A DNA stretch of 13,976 nt from JANNRA01 sp031401035 (GCA_031401035.1 JANNRA010000192.1:1-13976); one strand, 5' to 3'. Positions 1 to 9,006 are shown, counted from the first letter of the stretch. A program made the numbers and translations. The notes: generated by a model from the sequence alone, not told the origin.

Positions 1-237
1 CATGAGGGGCGGCTACTACGGCGGCGGCGGCGGACGCAATGCCCGCCGCCGCCGGGTAGTTCGGCGCGGGGTTCCCCTGGAGGGCGCCGCTCCGTCGGCG
101 CCTGTTCGAGAGAGCGACAGCGCCCCAACACAACAGGCGCCGACGGAGCGGCGCCCTCCAGGGGAACCCCGCGCCGAACTACCCGGCGGCGGCGGGCATT
201 GCGTCCGCCGCCGCCGCCGTAGTAGCCGCCCCGCATG
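1..237. repeat. 237-bp near-perfect palindrome (106-bp arms, 25-nt loop)
   Basis: Positions 1-106 are the reverse complement of 132-237 with one mismatch (A5 against G233), leaving a 25-nt unpaired centre at 107-131. The core (79-106 with 132-159) is a copy of a repeat also found near 2179-2260 and 13871-13953. The outer 78 bp of each arm are found only here, and each outer arm is itself roughly palindromic (15-60 and 178-223: ACTAC plus GGC runs facing CCG runs plus GTAGT). The structure ends on the ATG of the membrane-protein gene and starts at the window edge, so it may extend further left. No transposase or target-site duplication is visible. It could be a non-autonomous palindromic element nested in another, a strong RNA hairpin, or an inverted assembly or amplification artefact. 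Confidence 0.9.
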
Positions 238-2112
238 CGCATCGCGCGGGGCCTCGGCTGGCTGGCACTGGTCGCCGCTGCCGGCGTGGCGATGCTGGCC
301 CTGCTGCCGATCGAGCCGAGCTACCTCGATCTGTCGCTCGACGGCAGTTTCGCGGCCACCCTGCACTATGCGGCGGCGACGCCCGGCACGCACCTGATCA
401 GCACCTACGGGCCGCTCGGCTTCCTGCAGTACCCCACCTACCTGCCGGCGACCTGGGGCTGGCTGGTCGCCGGGCAGGCACTGCTCGGCGCGGTCCTGTG
501 CTGGACGGTGGCCTGGATCGGCTGGGCGGCCTGGGCCTCGCCGTGGGGCGGCGCCCTGACCCTGGCGGCGAGCGCCCCGCTGCTCGGCAACGCCGACGTG
601 CGCTGGTTCGTCGTGCCAGCGCTGGCGCTCTTCATCGATCTGCCGGCCGGCCGGCGGGCGCCGCTGGCGCTGCGCGTCGCGCTCGGCGTCGCCATCGGCG
701 CGGTGGGGCTGATCAAGGTGAGCTACCTCATCGCCGCCGCCGCGGTGCTGATGCCGCTGGCGGCGCGGGAGCTCTATCTGCGCCGCGTGCCGGTGGTGGC
801 GCTGGCGGCGGCGGCGAGCACGGCGCTGCTGTGGTACGGGTCGGGACGCGGCGTCGGTGAGTGGATCGCCTTTCTCGACTGGTCGCTGCGCGACATCGCC
901 CCGGGCTACGCGCAGGCGATGCAGCTGCCGACCACGCCGCGGCTGGTCGGGCACGCGGCGCTGGTCGCTGCGGCGGTGCTCGTCGCCGCGCTCTGGCTGG
1001 CGCGGCGGCGCGTCGGCGCCGCCTGGTGGGTGTACGGTGCGGCGCTGGGCGGCTGGCTGTTCCTGCTCTTCAAGGCCGGCTTCGTGCGCGCCGACGTCCA
1101 CCATCAGGCCATCACCGCCCTCGGCCTGATCTTCGCGGCGGCGCTGCTGGCGGTGCTGTCCGGTCCGCGCCTTGGACGCATCGCGCTCGGCGCGTTGCTG
1201 GTCGCCCTGCTGCCGGTCGGCCTGTACCGGCACATTGCCGCCCGTGCGGAACAGCCCGGCCGCCTGTTCACGGCGCTGGCGCCGGCGGATCTGTGGCGGC
1301 GCGCCGCGCTCGCCCCGGCGGTCCTGGCGGGGGGAGCCGCCGCGGCGGCCGACCGCCAGGCGCGGGCGCGGCTGACGCGCGGCCAGACGCAACTGCCCGC
1401 GCTGGACGGCTCCGTCGACATCATCTCCTACCTGCAGTCGGTGCTGCTGGCGCACGATCTCGACCTGACGCCGCGGCCGGTCTTTCAGAGCTATATGGCC
1501 TACACGCCGCGCCTGGCGCAGGCCAACGCCGCGTTCTTCGCCGGCGCCGCGGCGCCACGCTGGCTGGTGCTCTCGCTGGCGACGATCGACGGCCGCCTGC
1601 CGGCGCTCGACGACGCCGCGGCGTGGCCGGAGCTGCTGAGCCGCTACCAGGTGGCGGCGCGTACCGCCGGCTTCACCATCCTCGAGCGGCGCGCCGTGCC
1701 GCGCTCCTGGCGCCTGACGCCGCTCGGGATGGTGCGCACGACGACCGGCGTCGCGATCCCGGTGCCCTCGCTGGCCGACGGCCCAGTGTGGGCGCGCGTC
1801 GATGTCGGCGAGTCGCTCCGCGATCGCCTCGCCACAACGCTGTTGTCGGCGCCGATCGTGCACCTCGAGGTGGCACTGGCCAGCGGCGTCGGAACGCGCT
1901 TCCGCGCCGTCTCGGCGGTGGCGCGCGACGGCTTCCTGCTCTCGCCGCTGATCGCCTCGAACAACGACTTCGCGGCGCTGCTGCAGAACGGCGTCGAGCT
2001 GCTCGGCCCGCGCGCGGTCGCGCGGATGACCGTCAGCGCGCGCTCGCCGTTCGACGTGCCGCTCGGCCCGCGCCCGGTGACGGTCGAGTTTCTGCGGCTG
2101 CGGATCGACTGA
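235..2112 (+). CDS. Large polytopic membrane protein, possible GT-C-like, function unknown
   Basis: This 625-residue protein has a hydrophobic N-terminal half with roughly nine to ten membrane segments up to about residue 333 (for example 8-24, 74-100, 104-118, 145-178, 186-201, 239-256, 262-280, 292-308, 315-331). A mostly soluble C-terminal portion of about 290 residues follows. Just after the first membrane segment comes an acidic loop (LDGSF at 35-39), then YGPLGFL at 58-64. A second motif, KAGFVRADVHH, lies at 280-290. A first loop carrying an Asp after TM1 is typical of GT-C glycosyltransferases that use lipid-linked sugars, but no defined family is recognised, so that role is only inference. 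The ATG lies on the edge of the palindrome and has no Shine-Dalgarno match, so the start is uncertain. The gene stands alone and is convergent with the FG-GAP gene. Confidence 0.75.
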   Translation: MRIARGLGWLALVAAAGVAMLALLPIEPSYLDLSLDGSFAATLHYAAATPGTHLISTYGPLGFLQYPTYLPATWGWLVAGQALLGAVLCWTVAWIGWAAWASPWGGALTLAASAPLLGNADVRWFVVPALALFIDLPAGRRAPLALRVALGVAIGAVGLIKVSYLIAAAAVLMPLAARELYLRRVPVVALAAAASTALLWYGSGRGVGEWIAFLDWSLRDIAPGYAQAMQLPTTPRLVGHAALVAAAVLVAALWLARRRVGAAWWVYGAALGGWLFLLFKAGFVRADVHHQAITALGLIFAAALLAVLSGPRLGRIALGALLVALLPVGLYRHIAARAEQPGRLFTALAPADLWRRAALAPAVLAGGAAAAADRQARARLTRGQTQLPALDGSVDIISYLQSVLLAHDLDLTPRPVFQSYMAYTPRLAQANAAFFAGAAAPRWLVLSLATIDGRLPALDDAAAWPELLSRYQVAARTAGFTILERRAVPRSWRLTPLGMVRTTTGVAIPVPSLADGPVWARVDVGESLRDRLATTLLSAPIVHLEVALASGVGTRFRAVSAVARDGFLLSPLIASNNDFAALLQNGVELLGPRAVARMTVSARSPFDVPLGPRPVTVEFLRLRID

Positions 2113-2123
2113 GCCCTGCCGCG

Positions 2124-2140
2124 CCCGCGTTATGCGCGGG
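2124..2140. terminator. Short hairpin after the membrane-protein gene
   Basis: CCCGCG-TTATG-CGCGGG forms a 6-bp stem with a 5-nt loop, 12 nt after the stop codon at 2112. No T-tract follows. The 10-mer CGTTATGCGC occurs at 2128-2137 and again at 2145-2154. It is a weak candidate terminator; the larger hairpin at 2179-2260 is an alternative. Confidence 0.3.
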
Positions 2141-2178
2141 ACGTCGTTATGCGCCCCAACGCTGAGAACCACCGCGAC

Positions 2179-2260
2179 TGGAGGGCGCCGCCCCGTCGGC
2201 GCCTGGTTGAGGGAGGCGCGCGGTCGCATGCAACAGGCGCCGACGGGGCGGCGCCCTCCA
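2179..2260. repeat. Palindromic repeat, second copy (27-bp perfect arms)
   Basis: Positions 2179-2205 are the exact reverse complement of 2234-2260, with a 28-nt loop. The arm reads TGGAGGGCGCCGC, then CCCGTCGGCGCCTG. It matches the core of the 5' palindrome except for one position, where both arms changed together (T/A pair in copy 1, C/G pair here). The loop also resembles that of copy 1 (GTTGAGGGAGGCG against GTTCGAGAGAGCG). It lies between two convergent genes, 12 nt past the FG-GAP stop codon, so it could act as a bidirectional transcription terminator or mRNA 3'-end stabiliser. It lacks a poly-T tract. Confidence 0.85.
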
Positions 2261-2272
2261 CGGGGAGGCTGC

Positions 2273-4636
2273 TTATCCGAACAACCGCCGCAGCAGCGCG
2301 GCGCGGTCGAAGCCGTCGACCTGGCCGTCGCCGTCGCCGTCGATTCCGGCGCTGGCGCCGCCGAGGCGGGCGGCGGCTTCGACGCGGCGCGGCGCGCTGC
2401 CGACGCGGGCGCGCGCCAGGGCAACGAGATCGGCGGCCGAGCGCAAGCCGTCGCCGTTACCGTCCCCCGCCAGGACCGTCGTGCCGGCGTCGTTGCTGAG
2501 CACCCAGGCGCTGGCGCCGTGGGCGACGACATCGTAGCGCCCGTCGCCGTCGAAGTCGGCCGCCTCGAGGCCGGCCGGGCGCAAGCCGACGACGTACGGA
2601 ACGGCGGCGCCGAAGGCACGCGCGCCGAGGTTGGGGGCGACGGCGACGGCGTTGCCGATCTGGTCGGCGATCAGCAGGTCGGGGCGCAGGTCGCCGGTGA
2701 CGTCGCGCAGCGCCAGGGCGATGCCATTGGCGGACGGGCCGTTCGTCGCCGTGAAGCTCCCCGTGGCGCTGCCGAAGAACAGGCGCAGTTGGCGGTTGCT
2801 GCCGACCTGTGCGGCGAGGTCGTCGAAGCCGTCGCCGTCTATGTCGCCGGCGGTGACGGTGAACGGCGAGGTGCCGGTCTCGATCAGCGCCGCGGGCGCG
2901 AACGTCCGTCCGTCGGCGCCGAAGAAGACGGTGATCTGCGCCGCCCCGGTGTTGCCGGCGGCAAGGTCAGGCCGGCCGTCGCCGTTGAAGTCGCCGATCG
3001 TCACGCCGGCCGCCGCGCCGTTCAGCGGCAGCGCCGGCGCGCTGGTGAAGGTGCCGTCGCCGCCGCCGTAGAGGACGCCGACGGCGACGCCGGAGCGGCC
3101 GGTCGCGATGACGTCGAGGTACCCGTCGCGGTCGAGATCGGCCACCTCGAGCCCCGCCGCCGGGCCCGGCAGGTCAGCGCGCATCGGCAGCGAGAAGCCG
3201 CCGTCGGCGCGCGCCAGTACGACGTGCAGATCAGGCTGCTCCTTGTCGGCGGCGAGAATGTCGCGGCGGCTGTCGCCGTCGAGGTCGGCGACGCGCAGCA
3301 GCGAGCCGACGATGCCGTTGGCCGCCAGCACCGGCGCCGCGAAGCCGCCGCCGGCGCGGCCCGGCAGGATGGTCACCTCGTCGGCGCTGCCGCCGCTGGT
3401 GGTCAGGTCGGCGAGCCCGTCACCGGTCATGTCGCCGACGGCGACACCGGCGACGCCGCTGCCGGGCAGCAGGGTCTCGATCGCCTCGTAGCCGCCCGGA
3501 CGTCCGTACAGCACGCCGACCTCGGCGCCCAGGTTGGTGGTGCTGGCGCCGACCAGATCGAAGCGGCCGTCGCCGTCGAAGTCGCCGACGCCGCCGGCGA
3601 ACGGGCGCAGCGGCGCCGCGAAGTGGCGCGCCGTGCCGAACAGGCCGCCCGGCAGGCCGGGCAGCACGCTGAGATCGCCGCTGGCGGTGTTGGCGGTGCA
3701 GGCGTCGAGATGCCCGTCGCCGTCGATGTCGACGACGGTGACCGAGGCCGGCCCGTCGCCCGTCGCGTAGCCGGCGACGCGCGTGAAGCCGCCGACGCCG
3801 TCGCCGCGGAACGACGTCAGGCGGTCGCCGCCGCCGTCGGCGGTGAGGATGTCGAGGGCGCCGTCGCCGTCGAGGTCGGCGAGGGCGAGGCGGAACGGCA
3901 GCGAGCCGGTCGGTTGGCTCTCCGGACGCGACATTCTGCCGGTGCCGTCGCCGCGCAGGATCGACAGCTGGTCGTCGATGGTGACCGCGGCGACGTCGAG
4001 GTGGCCGTCGCCGGTCAGCTCGGCGACGCCGATGCCGTAGCAGGGCGCCGGCAGGCGGCGGCTGTTCACCTCGTCGCGCAGGAAGGTCGCGTCGCCGTTG
4101 CCGAGCAGGATCTCGATGCTGCCGCCGGTCTCCGAGGCGAACGACACCACCAGGTCCAGCCGCCCGTCGGCGTTGACGTCGGCGATGGCGATACCCTGCG
4201 GGTCGTGTCCGGCCGGTGTCCGCCGCGGCGCCGCGAAGGTGCCGTCGCCGTTGCCGAGCAGGATGTTCACCCAGTCCGCCTCGCCCTCGGACATGACCAG
4301 GTCGAGATCGCCGTCGGCGTCGAGATCGGCCGCCGCCACCTGGATCGGCGCCGGCGCGACGTTCTGGTCGTCGGTGAGGAGGAAGTCGCGCCCGCCGGTG
4401 CCGAGCAGCAGCGACAGGCTGGCGACGTCGAAGTTGGTCGTCAGCAGGTCGAGCCGCGCGTCGGCATCGAGATCGGCGACCAGCAGGTCGGCGGGGATGC
4501 CGCCGATCGGAAAGCCCTGCTGGGTGCGGAAGCGCACCGTCTGCTGCGCCGCCGCCGGCGCCGCGGCGACGATGAGCAGCGTCGCCGCGGCGCCCCATGC
4601 CGCCCGGCGGCGGCGGCGCTCACTCGTAGAGTTCAA
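2273..4636 (-). CDS. Secreted FG-GAP (beta-propeller) protein with C-terminal dockerin-like domain
   Basis: A signal peptide (RRRRRAAW, a hydrophobic stretch, then AAPAAAQQ, residues 7-32) directs this 787-residue protein out of the cytoplasm. Fourteen DxDxDGxxD-type calcium loops follow, at about 55, 104, 153, 206, 254, 303, 352, 402, 451, 500, 549, 598, 645 and 694, spaced about 49 residues apart, as in FG-GAP/VCBS repeats. Fourteen blades would fit two seven-bladed propellers. Residues 725-781 hold two EF-hand-like loops (DGNGDG at 725 and DGDGDG at 766, each with Asp at position 12), as in type I dockerins. The start codon is TTG, lying inside the 3' end of the peroxidase gene (17-nt overlap). 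No ATG or GTG in this frame would keep the signal peptide. Probable roles are adhesion or protein-protein scaffolding; the ligand is unknown. Confidence 0.88.
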   Translation of the reverse strand: MNSTSERRRRRAAWGAAATLLIVAAAPAAAQQTVRFRTQQGFPIGGIPADLLVADLDADARLDLLTTNFDVASLSLLLGTGGRDFLLTDDQNVAPAPIQVAAADLDADGDLDLVMSEGEADWVNILLGNGDGTFAAPRRTPAGHDPQGIAIADVNADGRLDLVVSFASETGGSIEILLGNGDATFLRDEVNSRRLPAPCYGIGVAELTGDGHLDVAAVTIDDQLSILRGDGTGRMSRPESQPTGSLPFRLALADLDGDGALDILTADGGGDRLTSFRGDGVGGFTRVAGYATGDGPASVTVVDIDGDGHLDACTANTASGDLSVLPGLPGGLFGTARHFAAPLRPFAGGVGDFDGDGRFDLVGASTTNLGAEVGVLYGRPGGYEAIETLLPGSGVAGVAVGDMTGDGLADLTTSGGSADEVTILPGRAGGGFAAPVLAANGIVGSLLRVADLDGDSRRDILAADKEQPDLHVVLARADGGFSLPMRADLPGPAAGLEVADLDRDGYLDVIATGRSGVAVGVLYGGGDGTFTSAPALPLNGAAAGVTIGDFNGDGRPDLAAGNTGAAQITVFFGADGRTFAPAALIETGTSPFTVTAGDIDGDGFDDLAAQVGSNRQLRLFFGSATGSFTATNGPSANGIALALRDVTGDLRPDLLIADQIGNAVAVAPNLGARAFGAAVPYVVGLRPAGLEAADFDGDGRYDVVAHGASAWVLSNDAGTTVLAGDGNGDGLRSAADLVALARARVGSAPRRVEAAARLGGASAGIDGDGDGQVDGFDRAALLRRLFG

Positions 4637-6164
4637 ACTGTCGCTGTCCGACGATATCGACCGGCAGGCCGCTCGGCACCGATGGCGGCGCCTGCTCGCC
4701 GAGCGTCAGCATGCGCGGATCGGTCAGCGCCTTGAGGAACTCGATCAGATCGTCGACCTGCTGATCGGTCAGGTCGATGCGCGTCTGCCCGGCGCCGCGT
4801 CCGAGTACGACCGGGTTGCGCGCGTCGAACACCGGCGTCGCCGGATTGAGGCCGAACGGCTGCATGTCGGGGTCGATCTGCGCGAGGTCGTAGGCCGCGT
4901 AGGCCGCCGCCGGATCGAGGTGGTGGCGGATGGCACCCTCGAGCGTCGCGTAGGCGCCGTTGTGCATGTAGGGCGCCGTCAGCGCGACACCGCGCAGCGG
5001 CGCGGTGCGGAACTTGAAGCGGTCCTGGCGCTGGGTGGTGATCTCCTCCAGGCCGAAGTCCCAATTGGTCAGGCCCTCGTAAGCCGGATCGCCCATCGCC
5101 AGGCGCCCCGTGCCGGGTCCGACCTGCGGCACGCCGATGTTGTGGTTCTCGAAGTCGCTCAGCAAGTCGCCGGCGTGACACGACGAACAGCGACCGTTTT
5201 CGTAGAAGGCGATGGCGCCGCGCTTGGCGGCGTCGCTGAGGGCGGCGCGGTCGCGGCCGCGTACGTAGTCGTCCCAGGGCGCGTCGGTGAGAACCAGCGA
5301 CTCCTGGAAGTGTCCCAGCGCGTCGGCGATGGCCAGGTAGGTGAGGTCGTCGTCCGCCCCGACCACCGGATCGCCGGGAGCGAGCGCCAGGTCCGGCCGG
5401 TCGGCCGGGTAGGCCGCCTCGAACAGCGTCCGGTAGGCGGGATTGAAATCGAGCCGCGTGACGATCGCCTCGCGGATCTCCGGGTTGGCGTGCTCGAGTT
5501 CCTCGATCTCGCCGGTGCCCTCGTAGTCGCCGGCCATCTCGACCAGCTCGGTGACCGGGATGTGCGCCTGGGCGGTGAGCAGCGAACGAACGAAGAGGTC
5601 GCCCTCGGGTTCCGGGAAGCGGAAGCCCTGCTCGACGTCGCACTGATTGACGTCGGTGCTGGAGGTGTCGACGAAGCGGAAGCGCCCGTTCCACATCATG
5701 CGCGGGAACAGCGCGACGTTGAGCAGCGTCGGCGTGTTGCGGCTGTTGAGCGGCGCGGTGCGCTGCGGGCCGACGACATTGCCGCCGTCGGTCGGTGGCT
5801 CCTGGCAGGTGATGCTCACCTCGGGCACCAGGTCGCAATAGACGCCGCGCGCGATGCTGCGCGCGTCGGTGTACTGGAAGGCGGCGTGGTGGCAGGTGGC
5901 GCAGGAGGTCTGCTCGACGACGCTCAGGGCATGGTCGAAGAAGAGACTGCGGCCGAGCTCGCGCCGTTGCTCGCGGATGGCGAGCTGCGCATCGCTGTAT
6001 GGCGGTTCATACAAGGTCGGTCCGCCGACCAGGTCGTTGGCCTCGATCAGCGCCTGCAGGCGGGTGTCGAGTGCGCTGCCCGAGCCGCCACCGCCATTGC
6101 CCGAGCCGCCGCAGCCGGCCGCCACCAGCGCTGTCAGCCCTGCCGCCCACCACAGTGCGCGCAT
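4620..6164 (-). CDS. Di-haem cytochrome c peroxidase (CCP/MauG family) lipoprotein
   Basis: Members of this family reduce hydrogen peroxide, or carry out MauG-like oxidations, in the periplasm using two c-type haems. Numbered from the ATG at 6164 (514 residues), an N-terminal hydrophobic segment ends in a lipobox-like AAGC (Cys18), followed by a Gly/Ser linker. Haem-binding CATCH lies at 88-92 and CSSCH at 326-330. The usual FRTAPLRG...APYMHNG stretch, holding the distal Met ligand (Met400), lies before the C-terminal region. Length is somewhat above the typical 330-470 residues. A GTG at 6203, three nt after the upstream TAG, is an alternative start adding 13 residues; the ATG gives a cleaner lipoprotein signal. 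The gene sits between the PAP2/haloperoxidase gene and the FG-GAP gene, which it overlaps. Confidence 0.92.
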   Translation of the reverse strand: MRALWWAAGLTALVAAGCGGSGNGGGGSGSALDTRLQALIEANDLVGGPTLYEPPYSDAQLAIREQRRELGRSLFFDHALSVVEQTSCATCHHAAFQYTDARSIARGVYCDLVPEVSITCQEPPTDGGNVVGPQRTAPLNSRNTPTLLNVALFPRMMWNGRFRFVDTSSTDVNQCDVEQGFRFPEPEGDLFVRSLLTAQAHIPVTELVEMAGDYEGTGEIEELEHANPEIREAIVTRLDFNPAYRTLFEAAYPADRPDLALAPGDPVVGADDDLTYLAIADALGHFQESLVLTDAPWDDYVRGRDRAALSDAAKRGAIAFYENGRCSSCHAGDLLSDFENHNIGVPQVGPGTGRLAMGDPAYEGLTNWDFGLEEITTQRQDRFKFRTAPLRGVALTAPYMHNGAYATLEGAIRHHLDPAAAYAAYDLAQIDPDMQPFGLNPATPVFDARNPVVLGRGAGQTRIDLTDQQVDDLIEFLKALTDPRMLTLGEQAPPSVPSGLPVDIVGQRQFELYE

Positions 6165-6206
6165 CGTCAAGCCAAGTCTCGCGTCGATTCGTCCGCTGTC
6201 CACTGG

Positions 6207-7637
<1,431 letters not shown>

Positions 7638-7640
7638 CAT

Positions 7641-7836
7641 GGTCCTCCCGTGCGCCCCAAAAACCCTCGACCAGAAACCAGTCAACAAGGGCCGCTAGCC
7701 CATGTCTCACAACGCGTAAGGTGATGCAATCGCCGGCACCGTGCAGCAATGTCGCAGAAACGCATCGGCGACCCGATTGAACTGGTCGGGGGCCTCGTGG
7801 AGCGTAGCGCCGGCCCGCGCGCGGATCGGCATCGGC
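7641..7836. other. Intergenic region upstream of the peroxide cluster
   Basis: This 196-bp gap lies between the end of the stress-protein gene and the start of the haloperoxidase-type gene, both on the minus strand. It contains the GGGAGG ribosome-binding site (7642-7647) and is somewhat less GC-rich at 7650-7730 than its neighbours, as expected of a promoter region. I see no convincing -35/-10 pair and no terminator hairpin. A 10-bp CCGCGCGCGG palindrome at 7815-7824 has no loop. Confidence 0.5.
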
Positions 7837-8280
7837 TCAGGCGGGGCGCGGCGTCGGTACGATCAGCAGCGGCCGGCGGGCGTGATGCAGGACGTGCTCG
7901 CTGACGCTGCCGAGGAGGGCCCGACGCAGGATGCCGTGGCCGTGCGAGCCGAGGACGATCAGGTCGGCGTCGAGGCGGTCGGCCTCGTCGATCAGGGTCT
8001 CCGGCGTCGAGCCCTGGACGAGCAGCGCGGTGCAGTCGAGGCCGCCGTCGCGCAGCCCTGCGGATAGGTCCTGCAAGCGCCGGTGGGTGTCGCGCAGCTC
8101 GCTGGCGACGGAGTGGCGCACACTGGACGGACCGGCTCCATAGCCGATGAAGTCCGGGTCCGGGGCGGCGACATGGACCAGGTACAGGCTGCCGCGCAGG
8201 GCCGCCGCCAGGGCGGCGGCCTGCGCGACGACCGCGTCGGAGACGGGCGAGAAATCGACGGCGGCGAGGATGACCCGCAT
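7837..8280 (-). CDS. Universal stress protein (UspA family)
   Basis: This cytoplasmic single-domain protein of 147 residues has the normal length for the family. The N-terminal strand ILAAVDFS carries the conserved Asp9. The ATP-binding signature G-x2-G-x9-G-S is complete near the C-terminus (Gly111, Gly114, Gly124, Ser125, starting GSHGHG), followed by the SEHVLHHARRPLLIVP strand typical of nucleotide-binding Usp proteins. It is therefore probably an ATP-binding rather than a UspA-type non-binding member. Its ATG follows the stop codon of the upstream membrane-protein gene without a gap (TAGATG) and has no separate Shine-Dalgarno sequence, so translation is probably coupled. It may adjust stress or membrane physiology together with that neighbour. 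Confidence 0.95.
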   Translation of the reverse strand: MRVILAAVDFSPVSDAVVAQAAALAAALRGSLYLVHVAAPDPDFIGYGAGPSSVRHSVASELRDTHRRLQDLSAGLRDGGLDCTALLVQGSTPETLIDEADRLDADLIVLGSHGHGILRRALLGSVSEHVLHHARRPLLIVPTPRPA

Positions 8281-8979
8281 CTAGCGGCGGGCGCCCATGA
8301 ACAGGCGCAGGATGTACCAGAACATCAGCGCCACCGACGAGAACAGCTGCAGGGCGGCGGCGACGTAGCGGTCCTCGGGGAAGCGCGTGATGACGTTCGA
8401 GGTGTCGTAGAGGATCGCCGCGCCGGCCAGGCCGACCATGGCGACCGAGAACCAGGTGCTGAGCTCGAAGCCGAACAGCACCGCGCCGACGATGGCCACC
8501 AGAGCGACGACGAACGACCACTTGAGCATCGCGCCGAGGAAGGAGAAGTCCTTGCGGGTGATGAAGGCGATGGCCGTCAGGCCGCCGAAGCCGATGGCGG
8601 TCAGCAGGCCGGCGCTCTGGATGGCCCCCGGGGCCATGGTGTTGGCGATGTACAGCATGGGCACGAAGACGATCGCCTGGGCGAAGACGAAGCCACCCAG
8701 CGCCAGGTACTGCAGCGGCAGCGACATCGACGAGGCGGCGGCGGAGCTGGCCAGCCAACTGACGATCATGAAGCCGCCGAGCACCAGCAGCCAGCTGGTG
8801 CCGAGCATCGCCTGGGCGATCGACTCGGCCAGGCCGCTCTCGAAGAGCCACACCTGGATGGCGAGGAAGAAGGCGATGGCGCCGAGCAGGTGCGTGTAGG
8901 TCTTGGCGATGAAGTCGGCGCGGCTGCTGACGGCACTGCGGGAACGGGCGACGTCGTCGCCGAGATAGGGCTGGCTCAT
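8281..8979 (-). CDS. Bax inhibitor-1 / YccA family inner-membrane protein
   Basis: This integral membrane protein has 232 residues and seven predicted segments (about 31-47, 62-82, 89-111, 121-140, 146-169, 172-190, 205-227). A cytoplasmic N-terminus carries several charges. The family mark YDTSNVI at 191-197, with Asp192 in the sixth helix, and the ending QLFSSVALMFWYILRLF fit BI-1/YccA/YbhL proteins. Bacterial homologues are described as pH-sensitive calcium-leak channels or as modulators of the FtsH protease; which applies here cannot be told. The start is firm: AGGAGG lies five nt before the ATG. A likely promoter is close upstream, and the stress-protein gene follows directly as the second gene of the operon. 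Confidence 0.93.
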   Translation of the reverse strand: MSQPYLGDDVARSRSAVSSRADFIAKTYTHLLGAIAFFLAIQVWLFESGLAESIAQAMLGTSWLLVLGGFMIVSWLASSAAASSMSLPLQYLALGGFVFAQAIVFVPMLYIANTMAPGAIQSAGLLTAIGFGGLTAIAFITRKDFSFLGAMLKWSFVVALVAIVGAVLFGFELSTWFSVAMVGLAGAAILYDTSNVITRFPEDRYVAAALQLFSSVALMFWYILRLFMGARR

Positions 8980-8984
8980 GGGAT

Positions 8985-8990
8985 CCTCCT
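8985..8990 (-). promoter_or_regulatory. Consensus ribosome-binding site of the BI-1 gene
   Basis: On the minus strand AGGAGG is followed by ATCCC and then the ATG at 8979, an ideal Shine-Dalgarno sequence and spacing. It fixes the start of the BI-1 gene. Confidence 0.85.
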
Positions 8991-9006
8991 GCGGGTGTAG
9001 ATGCGT

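Noticed and set aside
16..2619. 867-residue open frame on the minus strand
   Set aside because: It is a shadow of the membrane-protein gene that also crosses two palindromic repeats. Arg/Gln-rich composition without motifs.
2300..4600. Minisatellite-like recurrence of GCCGTCGCCGTCGA-type words
   Set aside because: It is explained by codons of the repeated calcium-binding loops in the FG-GAP protein; spacing follows the 49-residue units (about 147 bp), so it is not an independent DNA repeat or CRISPR array.
2132..4735. 867-residue open frame on the plus strand
   Set aside because: It is the antisense of the FG-GAP gene. The repeated GACGGCGAC-type codons read as endless GTCGCCGTC on the other strand and keep the frame open. 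The product is low-complexity Ala/Val/Arg with no fold signature.
8083..9000. 305-residue plus-strand frame opposite the BI-1 gene
   Set aside because: It is charged and low-complexity, antisense to a clear seven-helix family member with a consensus ribosome-binding site.
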